Shown in pieces: positions 13,058 through 25,516 of a DNA stretch of 64,000 nt; position 1 is the first letter of the stretch; each line of letters begins with the position of its first letter. The position numbers and the translations under genes are program-made. The notes below the pieces were generated by a model. The model had not been told where the DNA came from, did no database searches, and was given only the letters and a program-made list of their open reading frames with translations. Origin of the DNA: Mytilisepta virgata (Eukaryota; Mollusca; Bivalvia; Mytilida; Mytilidae); assembly GCA_028015205.1 (NCBI GenBank), contig CM051517.1, forward strand, positions 62,201,455-62,265,454, read 5' to 3'.

Positions 13058-13800
13058 AACATTTTATTGTCAAAAAGAACAATTGGATTTTATACAATTT
13101 ATTACAACTTATTAAATCATCTCCATACAATACTATTATACATATTTCAAGATGACAGCAAAGATATATTGCATATAGATATTTAGGTAAATAAATATAC
13201 AGACAAAAAAAATAAATATATGTACAATGATACGCATTAAATGACTGCTGATAATTAAATAATCTACAGATTGATACATTAAAGAGGGATTGCATTTACT
13301 AGAAAATACAAATAAAAGGGGTAGGGAAGGGGGTCGAGTACATAGGGTTAGAGTCTAATTAGAGAATTGTTTTGTATGGTGTATATAATTATGAATATCT
13401 CTCAATAGAATGATATTTTGTTCGTCAGTAATATTGTCCGCTCCAAATAAAAGGTTTCCAATGGAAATTTGGACAAAAGATATTTTCAAATAGCTGGTTT
13501 CTGAGATTTACATATTTCGGACATTCTAAAAAAATGTATTGAATTTTCTAACGGGGACCCCCGAATACAACTTGGATTATTGACTAAATGAACTCTGCAC
13601 AGGTCGGCTTTCAAAGGACTTCAACGGTATAAAGTTTGTATGCAATATATTTTCTTTCCTGTTTCGAATATAATAATAAACAGGAACTACATTTATATTT
13701 CCAGGAAAAACTTTTTTAAACCTAGGGAGAGACTGTGTAGGACGCGTATCACTTTCAGATATGTCATACTTCTTTAAAGTAAAATCTTTCATGCGGCATT
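13058..13800 (-). pseudogene. Decayed LINE 3' end: RT C-terminal region plus 3' UTR
   Basis: Reading the minus strand from 13800, three frames together give the post-RT region of a non-LTR retrotransposon. The first has S-L-P-R-F-K-K-V-F-P and then Y-Y-Y-I-R-N-R-K-E-N-I-L-H-T. A frameshift near 13622 leads to S-P-L-K-A-D-L-C-R-V-H-L-V-N-N-P-S-C. A second, in a T-run near 13532, leads to H-F-F-L-E-C-P-K-Y-V-N-L-R-N-Q-L-F. A third leads to D-N-I-T-D-E-Q-N-I. About 330 bases of UTR follow, ending CAATAAAATGTTTCAAC. At least three frameshifts show it is dead. It belongs to a different lineage from the copy at 1925-2607. Confidence 0.75.
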
Positions 13801-16385
13801 CTGGTCAACTGACTATTAATTTCACAACAACACTGAAGTCCGTTAAACAATAATCAATCGATCGATCGATAAATGAAACCCATCTTTCGTAATCATGACA
13901 AATGCAGATGATACTCGCTCGAACGACTCCATTAAAACTAATGCTATCAACATATTTAAAAATTGAGATAATTAGTTTCATTGAATGATAACATACATCT
14001 TCAGCAAGATAAGCGAAAAAGAGCAAGATACATTTAAATAATTTAATTATTTTCATAACCGTGAATGATCGACCTTATGAAAATAAACTCGGTGTACTGT
14101 TATACAATCGCTTATTAAGTCCTTCTGCTAACAGATGATCTGAATTATAATCAAGAGATATTTGAAATCTTCCCGAAATTTCAAGCGGTTATTTAAAAAA
14201 AGAAGTTTCCATGGATCCTTCAAATGTCGTCAAACACTGGATTCAGTTTCATTTGGTTGTTTTTGTATGCAAGTACCAATTCAATCTCCATAGCCGACAA
14301 TAGTAGCATTTTATTTGATTACTGTTTAATAAAAGAAATTTTGTGTTCAAAACTGGTGTTTAATGAAAGAATGATACCTTCTTATTCAAATACTACCCAG
14401 AAATATATAGGGTCTCATGGCTTTCATTGCTGAATTTTCAGGTTGTCAACAACGCATGCTGACTCCGCACAAAAATGTCCAAACATTTTTGCACTTCATC
14501 TCAACTTATTAAAAAAAATCTCCTGATTCAGGTGTTAATTATTTTCAAATAAAAATATGCATACTTACAGACTTACAAAATAAGCTTTCTAGAAAAAAAA
14601 CCCCACCTGATATAACAACCAATCACACAGATCCAGGATTTTTTCTCTCTATTATACGTTCCCTTCACAAACATAGCCCTGACCATGATTTAAAATTGGT
14701 ACATTGATACCTTTAAGGTCACAATAGCTGTATTAATGCAGTCCTTCATATCGTAGTTTTATTCTATATAAATAATTACCAAGTATTTAAAGTAGAGAAG
14801 CCAATGATGAGATTAAACGCTCATTGTCAATAAATGATAATGGAATTTAAAATCAAAAGTAGCAAAAACAAATTATTTGTTGCAGGAAGTATCAAGATGA
14901 ATTCAATTGATAGCTTCTGATAATGGGGACATGTTGGAGGCGAGTGTCAAAAAATAGCGCTAAGATGCTGTGAATTTTACATTTCTCAAATTGACTTCTT
15001 CAATTAAGGATTGAATTCTTCATTTAGTTGTTTCATTTGAATATAAAAGCGCTTCGTACGGCCAACCCTTTTCCAGCCCTATGAAACTACTAATTGAAGC
15101 TTTCAATTCATTTAATTAATTTTGATATCACTTGTAGTATTCACATTATTTTGTAGGGAGTTTTCATTGAAATTCCTGCACCAGCTTGTAACGTCACCAA
15201 TAATGAAAGTGTTCTTCAGTTTCTTGGTGTATAAATCCAGTATAATATTCGGTACTTTCTTAATGATTAGTTTTATTTTTGGTAATAATTTTTACGAATT
15301 TGGGAATTGCATATTGAAAAACTAGACTTCCTTGTTTGATTCAGTTTAAAATTGTATGAGGTGATATGATGAGACATTCATCTCGTGATTCTAGTCTTTT
15401 GGAATCTTTTATGTAGGAGGATTTACATCCAGTAGTACATTTACATGTCTGAGACATAAATCGTAATAGAACCATGCTGTCAGCCTTCGTAAATACATCG
15501 TGTATACACCAAATAAAAGTTTGTCTTACTTGATGTTAACGCCATTTTTGGTTATAATGCGCATCATTCTATTTTTAATAACTTTTTGGATTTCCTAATA
15601 TTAGTTTTGGGTAATTGTGTTGAGAAATATATAATGAAAATGCGCACGTGGGCACTAAATTTAGTTTACTGTAAAGTTTGTAATGACTAAGTGCATGTAC
15701 CCAGAGAGAATTAATTGTTATTGAGAATTTTTGGTAAAGGTTTGCAGATCAACTGAAACTTATAAATGTAAATGCATGTATATCAATGCAAAACGGTTTT
15801 GAATAATTGTTAAGACATATTTGCACATCTGATGTATTGCCTCTTTCCATTAATATGATCTAAAAACGGAAATTGTGAAATTTAATCAGGAATTTATATG
15901 GAAATTGATATGTGACACAGTTTCCTTATTATATTTCTAATGATATTGATTCATTGGAGTGACATTCATAGATAAGACAAAAATCACTGTTTGACTGGTT
16001 AATACTCCTGTGCTCTCAAGATTACCATTGCCACTGACCCAGAGGTAGTTACAGAGATTTCACTTAAAATTAAACTCTTCCATTATCTGATCTTACATTA
16101 GAGCACATCGAATATTCATGTCAACAGTTTATTAACATCATGTTATAATACTCTCCAGTTGACAATTTACTTTCGCGTTACATACATAATAGATTATTTT
16201 TCAAAATGAACACTCGATCTATCGTCAATTTAAATAATAAAGCGATTGCTTTTATCTGTAAGTGACTCTTTGTTGGAGAACCCAAATTGTACAGAAAGGA
16301 GAGGAAGGAAGCAGGAGTTATTTTCAGACCAAAGATGATGGAGACAAAAAAGTTTCATCTCAATATTCTAGCTTTCAAATTAATA
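13801..16385. other. AT-rich sequence, nothing recognised
   Basis: Only a short (ATCG)n run at 13855-13871 and chance frames of up to about 83 residues. Confidence 0.45.
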
Positions 16386-16606
16386 CTGATATCACTCCCG
16401 GTTTTTAGTGGGAGTTCACATTGCTAGTGCTTTAGTTTTTGGACTGTCTTGTTCTAGTTTTATTTAGCTTATTATATGTTTTGTTTTTCTTTTAGTTATA
16501 CATGTATCCTTGTCGCATTGCTTGTTATGCTTTGTCTTTTCCGTTGAATTTCAATTTTACAGACTTTTCCCACTATTTGTATGCTTCGGTATTCTTTTCA
16601 CGATAT
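16386..16606 (-). repeat. Dispersed repeat, CCGGAGCACC family
   Basis: Reverse-orientation copy of 34567-34825. GGGAGTTCACATTGCTAGTG, TATACATGTATCCTTGT and CTTCGGTATTCTTTT are shared in the expected inverted order. Confidence 0.72.
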
Positions 16607-17069
16607 ATTGACCTACCATATTTTATCTAGAGGGGATGTATGCAATCTTATCGACGCATAGCCAACATAAGTTCATTTTTATTGTAATAATTATTTATCA
16701 AATTCATGAAATATATTTCGGTATTTTGTGATACCTTTTTACTGGAATTCTACACTTGTAGCTTCTTGATAGTTACTATTGCCTTGCTGAGCCTCATGTA
16801 TTAAAATTAAAAGTCGATATCGGGGTATATGTTAATGAGAAAACAATCCGAAACACGAAATCTAGACGTCATCAACAAGGGTCATGCAAACCATTCCCTA
16901 AATGGATCCATATAAAAAGTTGTGAATACAGTCAAGTACATGTAATTAACAAAAAGGAATCTACAAAAGATCAAAGATTTACAACAAACAACGACTTTGG
17001 AACTTGTAACGAAAGCTTAAATGTTGGGATCTTCATTATTAGAAAACAAATCGTTGATACCAATTTTGA

Positions 17070-17200
17070 TGAATTACCACTCATCAGTTGTGCCTAAGGC
17101 CTAAAACGTTGAAAACCAAAACAACAATCCAAAGCGTTGAAGAGCAAAATGCCAAAATGACCAAACTCTATGCACGAGGGAGATATATCCATTTTGTATA
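17070..17200 (+). repeat. Dispersed repeat (ACTCATCAGTTNNGCTAAAG family)
   Basis: CACTCATCAGTTGTGCCTAA, GTTGAAAACC, AATGACCAAA and TATGCACGAGGGAGATA recur at 25517-25665 and 60233-60340. Confidence 0.6.
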
Positions 17201-17597
17201 GTAATTTTTATGTATAAAAAATGTAAAAACTTCAACAAAGAATTATGACAGACAGACAGAATTATGACAGACAGACATGTAATGGCTAGTGAACACTCTC
17301 GGAATCACAGTCTACTAGGAATGGTAAAATATAGAAATAAAACGTTTAAAAATAATAAATTTTGTTCAGCATATCCTAGTATATACACCCCCCTCAAGAT
17401 GTCCTTGAAGTTAGATAATGAAAATATAAATTGTATAAAAAAATAGCAGTTTAGGTTAGTAAATCCAAAACATCACACCAAAAAAAGCCAGGAACAGCTG
17501 AACAATTTTACAATTCTAGCGTGATTTGACCTTTCAAGTTGTTTTAAGATAGACCATCCATAGATATTTACACTCGAATGCAAAGAATAGAAAATAC

Positions 17598-17653
17598 AAA
17601 ATGATCTCAATTTGTATCAGATGACAAAATGATCTCAATTTGTATCAGATGAC
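17598..17653 (+). repeat. 27/28-bp tandem duplication
   Basis: AAAATGATCTCAATTTGTAT plus CAGATGAC occurs twice head to tail. A similar short doubling, AATTATGACAGACAGACA, is at 17240-17276. Confidence 0.85.
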
Positions 17654-17899
17654 AACTTGATAAAAAGTAAGAATGGATTCCATACTCAAACGACAGCAAC
17701 AGGATTAATGGAAATTTGACATACAACGGATAATCAGTAACCTTTCAGTATGTTATCCTGTGTTACAATATCAGGAATTGACAATCTGTAAAATCAACTA
17801 CATTTGTAAAAGGAACTAATGAATGGTTATAACATGTTAGCTGTAGGTTTTATGACAAAGGATTTTTTTTTCGACATGAACCGGTTGATAATATACATT

Positions 17900-18387
17900 T
17901 ATGGCCTTCAGAAGAAGGTAATATACATAATTATTAAATCGAGGAAGGGTTATTTTTCCGAAAACCACTGGCCCGAGGAAAAATAACCCCTTTCGATATT
18001 TAATAATTATGGATATTACCGCCTTTTGAAGGACATAACGTTATTATTATACTGAACTAAACTCCTAGACAAATATCAGTTATTACACTCTCGTTGATTC
18101 TCGCGAGAGAGTTATTTGCTCTCATTGACTATCGCGTGAATCGACGAGAGCAAAATTACCGTTAAATCCCGCTGGCAGAGAAAAACTGGAATTATTTTAT
18201 TTGCACGCTAAAAACAACGTAGTTATTTTACCAGTAGTTGCTATAATAAAGTATAATAATTATAATACGAGAGCGTAATAACTGATATTTTGTACAGGAG
18301 TTTAGTTCAGTATAATAATAACGTTATGGCCTTCAGGAGGCGGTAATATCCATAATTATTAAATCGAGGAAGGGTAATTTTTCCGAG
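17900..18387. mobile_element. Compound three-arm foldback element
   Basis: The segment around ATGGCCTTCAG, GGTAATAT, CATAATTATTAAATCGAGGA occurs as plus (17900-17965), minus (17969-18087) and plus (18268-18387) arms. Arms two and three pair over about 120 bases, including CATAACGTTATTATTATACTG and ACTGATATTT. The loop 18088-18267 contains a further palindromic motif, CTCTCGTTGATTCTCGCGAG. No coding frame. Confidence 0.75.
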
Positions 18388-18851
18388 GGTCTCATGATTG
18401 TATATCATAAAGATATGTTGTCTTTGTATTATTTATTTACTGATGATCTGATAAATGTCTGTTTTATATGGAAGTTTTGGCTCAATGTCGTTATGTTTTG
18501 CATTTTAATGTGGTTCCGTTTGTTGCTAACGGTGTGGTCAAGTAACACGAATTTTTGAATAAAGTTTCTTCGGTATTCTTGGATATTTAATTTAGTAGAA
18601 CTCATACTCATATTTTCATTATGTGGTACATGTACATCGGATTAAAATGTTTGATTCATATGCCTCTTTACAAATATATAGACATCAAGAAGATGGGGTT
18701 TTGAATGCCTTGATGTGACATAAAAAGTTCTGTAAACATTTTTATCCTAACAAATTAGCTTTTTAATCTATTTTGTTGTTCATGAAACACATTGATAAAA
18801 TGTGAATAAAAAATGCATTAGAATTGCTACCAGAGAATTTTTATTGCCAAC

Positions 18852-18944
18852 ATGGAGTTGATCCATCTTCTGGTTGTCTTAAGTTTCCTCTGTACCCCAA
18901 CTGTAGGTGCTAGTACAGTCAGGAATTTTTATACCAGCGTGTAA
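18852..18944 (+). CDS. Candidate signal-peptide exon or small ORF
   Basis: An ATG in good context (CAACATGG) opens a 30-codon frame, M-E-L-I-H-L-L-V-V-L-S-F-L-C-T-P-T-V-G-A and then S-T-V-R-N-F-Y-T-S-V, stop at 18942. It has the n-, h- and c-regions of a secretory signal peptide, with a plausible cleavage after V-G-A. Read as a first exon, a weak phase-1 donor (GTAG|GTGCTA, at 18905) could join the Cys-containing frame at 19143-19312. Splicing there would remove the predicted cleavage region. As a standalone ORF it would release a 10-residue peptide. No homology is recognised, so this could be a chance frame. Confidence 0.27.
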   Translation: MELIHLLVVLSFLCTPTVGASTVRNFYTSV

Positions 18945-19142
18945 TTGACACTAAAATAAGTTCTTTGAGAAATGGAAGAGTGAAATTGATAACTGTAATA
19001 TCTATTTTTACTTAGCTCTGTCCTTAGATTGTTTTTTGTCTTTAATTTTTTTTTCGCATTCGTTACTAATGATGAATATACTAATTAAATATATAAACTT
19101 ATTAGATAAAACTTTGTAGTCAAAGTTTGTTTGCAAATTCAG

Positions 19143-19312
19143 TTAATAACAAGAGCTGTCAAATTGAGAATAAACCTGAATTCCATCATCATTGTTTGGA
19201 GTCGCCCACCCATACATGTACATCGCCAAATTTTCTGTTGGGACATCCTGTTAAAAACTGGTACCATAGAATATGTACTGCTCCGTCGATGTCTTCGAAG
19301 GTACCAGCTCGA
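19143..19312 (+). CDS. Candidate Cys-containing exon, unassigned
   Basis: After the acceptor-like TTTGCAAATTCAG, a frame reads N-N-K-S-C-Q-I-E-N-K-P-E-F-H-H-H-C and then L-E-S-P-T-H-T-C-T-S-P-N-F, later K-N-W-Y-H-R-I-C-T-A-P. Four cysteines lie in about 55 residues before a donor-like AAG|GTACCA near 19305. The cysteine content is unusual against this AT-rich background. A different plus frame is open across the same region, so neither can be preferred with certainty. Linkage to the signal-peptide frame at 18852 is speculative. Confidence 0.2.
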
Positions 19313-20261
19313 GATCACTTGCTATTATTTTGATACTAGTGTTAAACTGATATTAAAATTAACTGTAATAAAACTGTGGGTTTCTTTCTACACGTTGTAT
19401 TATTTTATTTACAATAATCCTGTCCTTGGGAAGGTTTTTGGCTGTATTCTTGTCCGGAAATTTTCTGTAGGGCAATTATTTCGCACTTTCGTCATATTTT
19501 GGGCTTCCGGCAGTGGTTTCTGAGACAGAAATTGTTAAAATAAGCACATTCAATGCGTTCGCATATGTTTAATAGAATATTTTTGTTGTGTAGCAGAATT
19601 ATGCTGAAACCTATTAAATAATAAATTAATAGAAAGATGCACCCAAGGACAAGAAACAATACAACCTCTATTATTAATCAGATTGTTAAAATCAGCATCA
19701 TTTAATTTTCACGCACATATGTCGACACCAGTGGGATTCATGTTAACAAGCCTTACAGTATGAATGTAATTAGTTAGCTCTGTAAGATTATGCAACCAAT
19801 TAGTTTAGTTACAGATTTTAATGAAGTTAAACTCCATTGATGACGGCGGAAAATGCATTCACTCAGATAAAAATAATTAATTTTAACAATTATCAAAATA
19901 ATCTGAAGCGAGTAAATGAACGATCCTGTTAGAAATTTTTAAATGATGAAGTTTTAGCAATCTATTTTTCTTTATTTTGAGGCATATTTCAAGAACATTT
20001 GTTTAATCATATAACATTTAGAATATTTAAACTCAGTATCTTAATAGGACATAAGAGACTTCTTCAGTACATTTTTGTTACGAGATTATTTTCTTTACAG
20101 TTGTTGTGAAAATCAAATGATAGTCAAGGCAGTGTTCAGTTGACGTACTAAACACACGAAGGAAACGTATAATTGATAAAAAAAATAACATCCAATAGCA
20201 AGTCAAAGAAAATCCCACAAGTTTTAGAATTGTGCTAATTAATTCATCATTATATCTTTAA

Positions 20262-20360
20262 ACGGATTTCCAACATTTTGATCTCGAGCACTGCTGATGA
20301 GTTGTCAGTCAACGAAATGGCCATACAATGTATCAAATTTATTCGGTATTTTGACATACA
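20262..20360 (+). repeat. Dispersed repeat (GAGCACTGCTGATGAGT family)
   Basis: TTTGATCTCGAGCACTGCTG followed by ATGAGTTGTCAGTCAACGAAA is a degenerate version of a phrase found again at 38935-39030 and 50870-50930. The open frame starting at 20278 begins inside it and is not considered a gene. Confidence 0.5.
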
Positions 20361-21137
20361 TTTTGTTAGAATGGACCAGCTTAGATCTAGAACAATAATC
20401 GTGACATATTTGTTCAAGAACTGTGCTCTACATCAAAGGGTTCTTTCGTTGTTCCGATATCTCAAAAGAATGTGTAGAATTATATTTAAAAATCTCTTGA
20501 TTTCGAGAACCAGTTTATTTAAAAAAAATGTCTTTTGTTTGAAGTTTAAGGATCCGGACATTCATTTAAAATAAATCATTTTAGTTTTACTTGCAATATA
20601 ATTCTTTAATCAAACATAACATTTAGTACACATTCTGTGATCGTATATACTCTCAACTACATCGTAAACAGGAAAATCTATTGTCAAACCAAGCTTTGAT
20701 ATCGAGTTAACTAGAACTTTATATCAAGCCAGATTCCAACTTTAACATGTAACGACAAATGAAGCATCGGTAAGTGTGCCATTTGATGTCAAATCATTGA
20801 AGTTTATTTCAAGCCGAATTAAACAGCACACCTTTTAACCTACAGTCAAAGAAAAATTCATTTAATTTCACATTTATATGAGCATTATGACTATTCGTAA
20901 TCTTTAGTTAGAGGTTACAGGTCTATTAGAAAGATATGTTGTAATGCTTACAGGATATTAAATAATTTCGTTTTGACAAAAAAAAATCTATATTTTATAT
21001 TTAAGTTGTCTATACAATTGAATTGATTTCAATATTTGTTTTAAAGAATTTGAAATATGAATTATCAGCAAAATAAAACCGACGACAGAGGTCAAATTCA
21101 AAAGACATAAGAATTTTGTTAAAAAAAAACGAACACG

Positions 21138-21171
21138 TCCACACACACACACACACATATATACAAATAAA
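21138..21171. repeat. (CA)n / (TA)n microsatellite
   Basis: A CA run of about ten units followed by ATATATAC. Confidence 0.85.
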
Positions 21172-21352
21172 CTGATCATTTTCACAGAGCTAACAAAAGA
21201 GGAAAAGAAAGAAACGACGTAAATAAAACCCAAACAAAACCTGCACTACCATTGAATTAGGGCACTTAGGAAGGGTAGCCATGTACTGCTGTAAAAACAG
21301 CACCAGTCATATTTGTAATAGAGAAAAATTTGGTAAAAGATCAAGTCTGGTA

Positions 21353-21710
21353 GACCGCCTCGGTGGTCTCGTGGTAGCGTGCTCGCCCCGAGTGCGGAAG
21401 GTCGCGGGTTCGATCCCCGGCCGGGTCAAACCAAAGACATTAAAATTGGTATTTGCTGCTTCTCCGCCAAGCACGCGGCATCTAGGAGTAAGAGCAAAGA
21501 CTGGTCGGCTCGGAGTCAGTATACTGTGTCCGAGTGAGGTGATATGTCTTCCTGCGGACAGTTACCTCGTTAGCTAGCACATTAAAAATCCGACTTAGCA
21601 TGTCGGTCTAGTACAAAGCAGGGATCATATTCATTATCATATCAACATGTTCTCGTCCTGATATGCACCTGGTTGCCACTGGACGTTAAACAATAATTCA
21701 TACATCATAC
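21353..21710 (+). mobile_element. tRNA-derived SINE, complete copy
   Basis: The tRNA-related head (21353-21427) has an A-box-like TGGTCTCGTGG (21364-21374) and a B box GGTTCGATCCC (21407-21417). A conserved body follows, and a tail ending CTGGTTGCCACTGGACGTTA. A 13-bp target-site duplication, ATCAAGTCTGGTA, flanks it (21340-21352 and 21711-21723). Heads of this type allow RNA polymerase III transcription. The tail is one I recognise as common in bivalve SINEs. The long open frame across it has no meaning. Confidence 0.92.
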
Positions 21711-21723
21711 ATCAAGTCTGGTA

Positions 21724-24029
21724 AAGCGTCAGTTTTAGCAGGATATGAAATCTTACTGAAGATATCTTGTCTAATTTGTAAAAAAGAAACTTCTAATCCG
21801 TAAATCCAATTGTAACGATGACTGTAGAACTTTTGGATGAAATCAATAGTGATTGAACATAATCATTTCTTTTGTAAATATCGATTTTCAGTGGGATAAA
21901 ACCCATGGCTACGTCACAAACGACATATGGCAAAATGCTGGGTACTTTATTCATGGAATTTGCATCACGTGACTTCAGCCCTTTTAATCAAATTATCCCC
22001 CTTAGTTGTAGATCGAAAATGATAAAATTTTCTGAATTACGGATAATCGAGTCTTTTCCCCGTCTCGGCTCATAAACTAATGTGTCTATGAAAACTTCCT
22101 TTGGCGGATATTTACAAATTGTTTGTTTAATTCTGAGCGGAAAAGGCTTCAGACTTTTAAGGATTACGCTATTGGAGACTTGAAATTACCATGTTTTAAA
22201 AAACATTTTGGCCGAAAAGTTACGACAGCAGGTGAGATAAAAGTTATTTCCTCAAAAAATTCATCCTCTAAAGTGGTTCTCCATATGCGGACAAATTATG
22301 TATGATCTCGCCTTGTATCTGTATTTGTAGTTTGAATTTGCATTTTTCACTAATTTTGGTTATTCATATAGCAGTTATACTACGGTTACACTTCCGTTTT
22401 TAAACTGAATTGGCGGAAAATTTTCAATGCTGACAATGTTCATTTGTACACGAAAAGAAAGCTAATAATGTGTAGAATGTACCTATATATATGCGGACAA
22501 TTTTCTTATGAGTTATAAGAATTTGAATATTTGTATTTTTATTTTTGGGGCAAGTATAATGCTTTGTAATGAATGTCGTCAGAGAAATCCAAAATGGCCA
22601 CAAGTTTGCCATATGCACGATCTTCCAGTAAAACGAGCTGATTTGTTCCATGTAAAAACACGTTGAACGTCACAATTTTATGCAGTCAATCCGTCATTCT
22701 TTCCACTAGTTTTACGTGTATTATATTCATTCTTTACATAAGAAACAAGTAGTAACACTTATCCAACATTGACAATCTGAAAATGTTGCAATAACGATTT
22801 AACTGTGAAATATTAAGATTTGTCTTACTTTCATTTCTACTCGAACCCGCTGTGTCCCCTGCCCCTCCCCCCCACCAAAAAAAAAAAAAAGAAAAAAAGA
22901 ACACTCAATTCTGATATTCTTTTTTTTACTTTTGGAGAATGTTCATGTATTGAAAATATACACAATCAAGTACAACCAGCTACAGCGATATAAAAATTAT
23001 GAAAATTCAAGCATTATATCACATAGCAAAATGTCTCAGATACTATTATCAGTTGATATAGTAAATGATAGAAATAACAAAAATATCCAGGTCATAGTCT
23101 ATATCGACCCTAATCCTGCAAATTTCTGACATACATTTTCAATGATTTAAGCAAGACATTTTTTATTCCGTAGTCAAGTAATTATATATATCCCAGGAAT
23201 TATAGCTTCGAAACCCCGCTAAATTTATTTAGTTTGAAAAATTGTTTTTGTATCCTAAATCTCGAGACTGTCTGATCACTTTGAGCATTTTCCAGGAATG
23301 ATATACTAAAGTTGTATATTTCAATCAATCAATGATTACAATAAATTGAAGCATTTCCACTCGAATGTATAACAGATAATTCACAGCGATAGGTAAAATT
23401 AATCGTAAACTAGTCGAGTATCATGAAGCCTTCGGATAATAAAAATCTATTTCTTAACCCAGGAAACTATTGTCCATCAATCAAACTTGAACCAACTTAA
23501 AGAGGAAACATTTGAAAATTCACTTCATGCGACTTCATTTGACTTTTGTGGCAAGCCGTTTATTGATTGGATAACGTCTTTAGAATCTACAAAGTCAATA
23601 ATTTACAGTCTTAACTCTTTGAAGTAGTACAGAACTTGTAATCAAAGGCGACGAAAGTATTGAAAAGCACATCAATTGTAATGAAATGAACATGGGACTT
23701 ACAAATAGGGAAATAAATGTAAAACGAGGTTTAAAAAGTCTCGATCTTAAGTGGAAAATATCATTAACTTGACGAAAAGATGAATTTTAGATTCTGGAAA
23801 ATTGTCAAAATACTAGTGATAATGAGAAAGATTTTGTTTTTTGTCGAATTTCAATCAAATGCTATGTTTGTAAATAGCCTTAAAGTAATTTAAGATGTAA
23901 TTTTCATAGAAATAAAGGTTATTTTAATTTGTTTGTCAAAATTACCATACGAAATGACTTACTAGTATTAGAAAAACAATCTAAATTCGAAAACCAAAGT
24001 ATCTTTTATATACACTTTGATTTTCACTT
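21724..24029. other. AT-rich sequence, no gene supported
   Basis: Contains the repeat match at 21930-22010 and an A-run with C-run at 22866-22900. Confidence 0.45.
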
Positions 24030-24130
24030 CCTGGTCAGGGGCGTTTCCAGGATATTTGAAAGGGGGGGGGGGTATAATAAAATGTTGGGCGAGCGGAGCG
24101 AGGAGAAAAATTTTTTGGACCTTTTTTTGC
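24030..24130 (+). repeat. Repeat fragment with G-run
   Basis: GGGGCGTTTCCAGGATATTT, a 12-base G-run at 24062-24073, and GGGCGAGCGGAGCGAGGAG. The last phrase is one I have seen as a dispersed bivalve repeat. The small frames over it are incidental. Confidence 0.45.
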
Positions 24131-24342
24131 TAATGTAACGGTTCCTGACTTGGAGCATGTATATTTAAGAGTAGATAACAAGAAAAATAAATGGAAATGG
24201 TGAGCTGTCAAAAGGGGCGTAAAACGACTAATATGTATGAAATACACAAGTCGAACAAAACCAAATATAAAATGGTAAAAAACAACAACAAACTAAAAAG
24301 TTAAAAATACTCAACGTTTCGACCAATATGGTCTTGATCACG

Positions 24343-24668
24343 AGTATGTAAAAAAATTAAAATAAAAAGGTGTTGACTCTTTGAAACCCAGAGCAAGACT
24401 GAGTCCATACATAAAATGTAAATCGGTACAGTTATCTTATATATGGTACATTTTCTATACATCACAACGTCAAATATATTATTTTACTCATTTTTACTAA
24501 ATAGTTTTACTATCTACCTTGCCATTTATGTATTTTCTATGAAGTACTTTTTACTGATGACACCCACGTCAAATAATTTTTTGTTTTTGTTTACATTTTA
24601 TGTATGGACTCAGTCTTGCTCTGGGTTTCAAAGAGTCAACACCTTTTTATTTTTATTTTTTACATACT
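24343..24668. mobile_element. Foldback with about 79-bp arms
   Basis: AAAAGGTGTTGACTCTTTGA, AACCCAGAGCAAGACTGAGT and CCATACATAAAATGTAAA (24343-24422) are repeated as a near-perfect inverted copy at 24590-24668. The 167-base loop is AT-rich and non-coding. Confidence 0.85.
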
Positions 24669-25105
24669 TGGCAGCAATGGTCTTTAGATGGCCCTTTTTC
24701 AGAACTGTGTGCATGACTCGAACTATTAACCAAGATGGCCACAACAGCCGAACTTTACTTTAACTTAGGACCCAATGGGAAAATTCATTTAAATAACTTC
24801 TTATTGAACCAGAATTGACAGCAATGGTCCTTAGATGTTCTTATTTCGGAGTTGTCTTTGATGACCCAGACTGTCTTTAGACGGTGATTTTTCAGAATTG
24901 TGTCTGATAACATAAAATGCTAACTCTGAACTACTAAGCAAAAGGGAGCCGGACTTGGCAGCAATGATATTTATCCTTTTAATCATTGAGAGTGTCAAAT
25001 GATGTGGAACATAGGATTCAATGGGAAATTTCACTTCATAAAGTATTCTTCTGTTAAAATTTATCCAGTTTAAACAAATTTTGGCAGCAATGCAGATGTC
25101 CATTG
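24669..25105 (+). repeat. Degenerate tandem repeat, period about 125-150
   Basis: The phrase GGCAGCAATGGTCTTTAGATG and its variants start at about 24669, 24817, 24958 and 25083. Between them, TTCAGAATTGTGT, GAACTACTAA, and ACCCAATGGGAAA/TTCAATGGGAAA recur in order. Confidence 0.65.
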
Positions 25106-25516
25106 ATCCCAGTCAACAACCTAGTAGCTTCCAGTACCTGTTTTATGGCCGTTTATTGGCAAATTGAATCCAGGCAAGCGATACAAGATCATGGGAGCCT
25201 CTAGTTTATTCTTTTGGTAATGTCTTTGTAGTATTTGTGAGCAGTGTTACTGTTCTCACAAACTCGCTTTGTCTTATGACTAATGCACTTTGCCCACTGT
25301 TTTATCTTTTCCGGTTCAGTGTTCTTCTGTCAATATTGATGTCATCACTTAATTTTTTTACCGTCATTGATCGCTACATTAGTCCAATATAAAAATGATA
25401 TTGAAGTAGTTTTTTCCTTGTTTAAACCTCTAATTGGTTGCTTTCTATGTATTCATGCATCATAGTATTGCAATGACATATAAATATTCTATGACGACAA
25501 ACATGATGTACACGTT

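Larger units (their letters stand above)
19313..21339. other. AT-rich sequence with repeat fragments
   Basis: Contains the degenerate repeat at 20262 and a microsatellite at 21138; no gene supported. Confidence 0.45.

Noticed and set aside
19131..19523. 130-residue plus-strand open frame
   Set aside because: No motif; another frame over the same DNA has a more protein-like cysteine pattern, and neither is confirmed.
21353..21427. tRNA-like sequence with A and B boxes
   Set aside because: Part of a SINE with target duplications and a long body, repeated elsewhere in the window; not a functional tRNA gene.
24669..25105. Evenly spaced repeats resembling a CRISPR-like array
   Set aside because: Repeats are degenerate, spacers share sequence with each other, and the DNA is eukaryotic; it is a tandem repeat.
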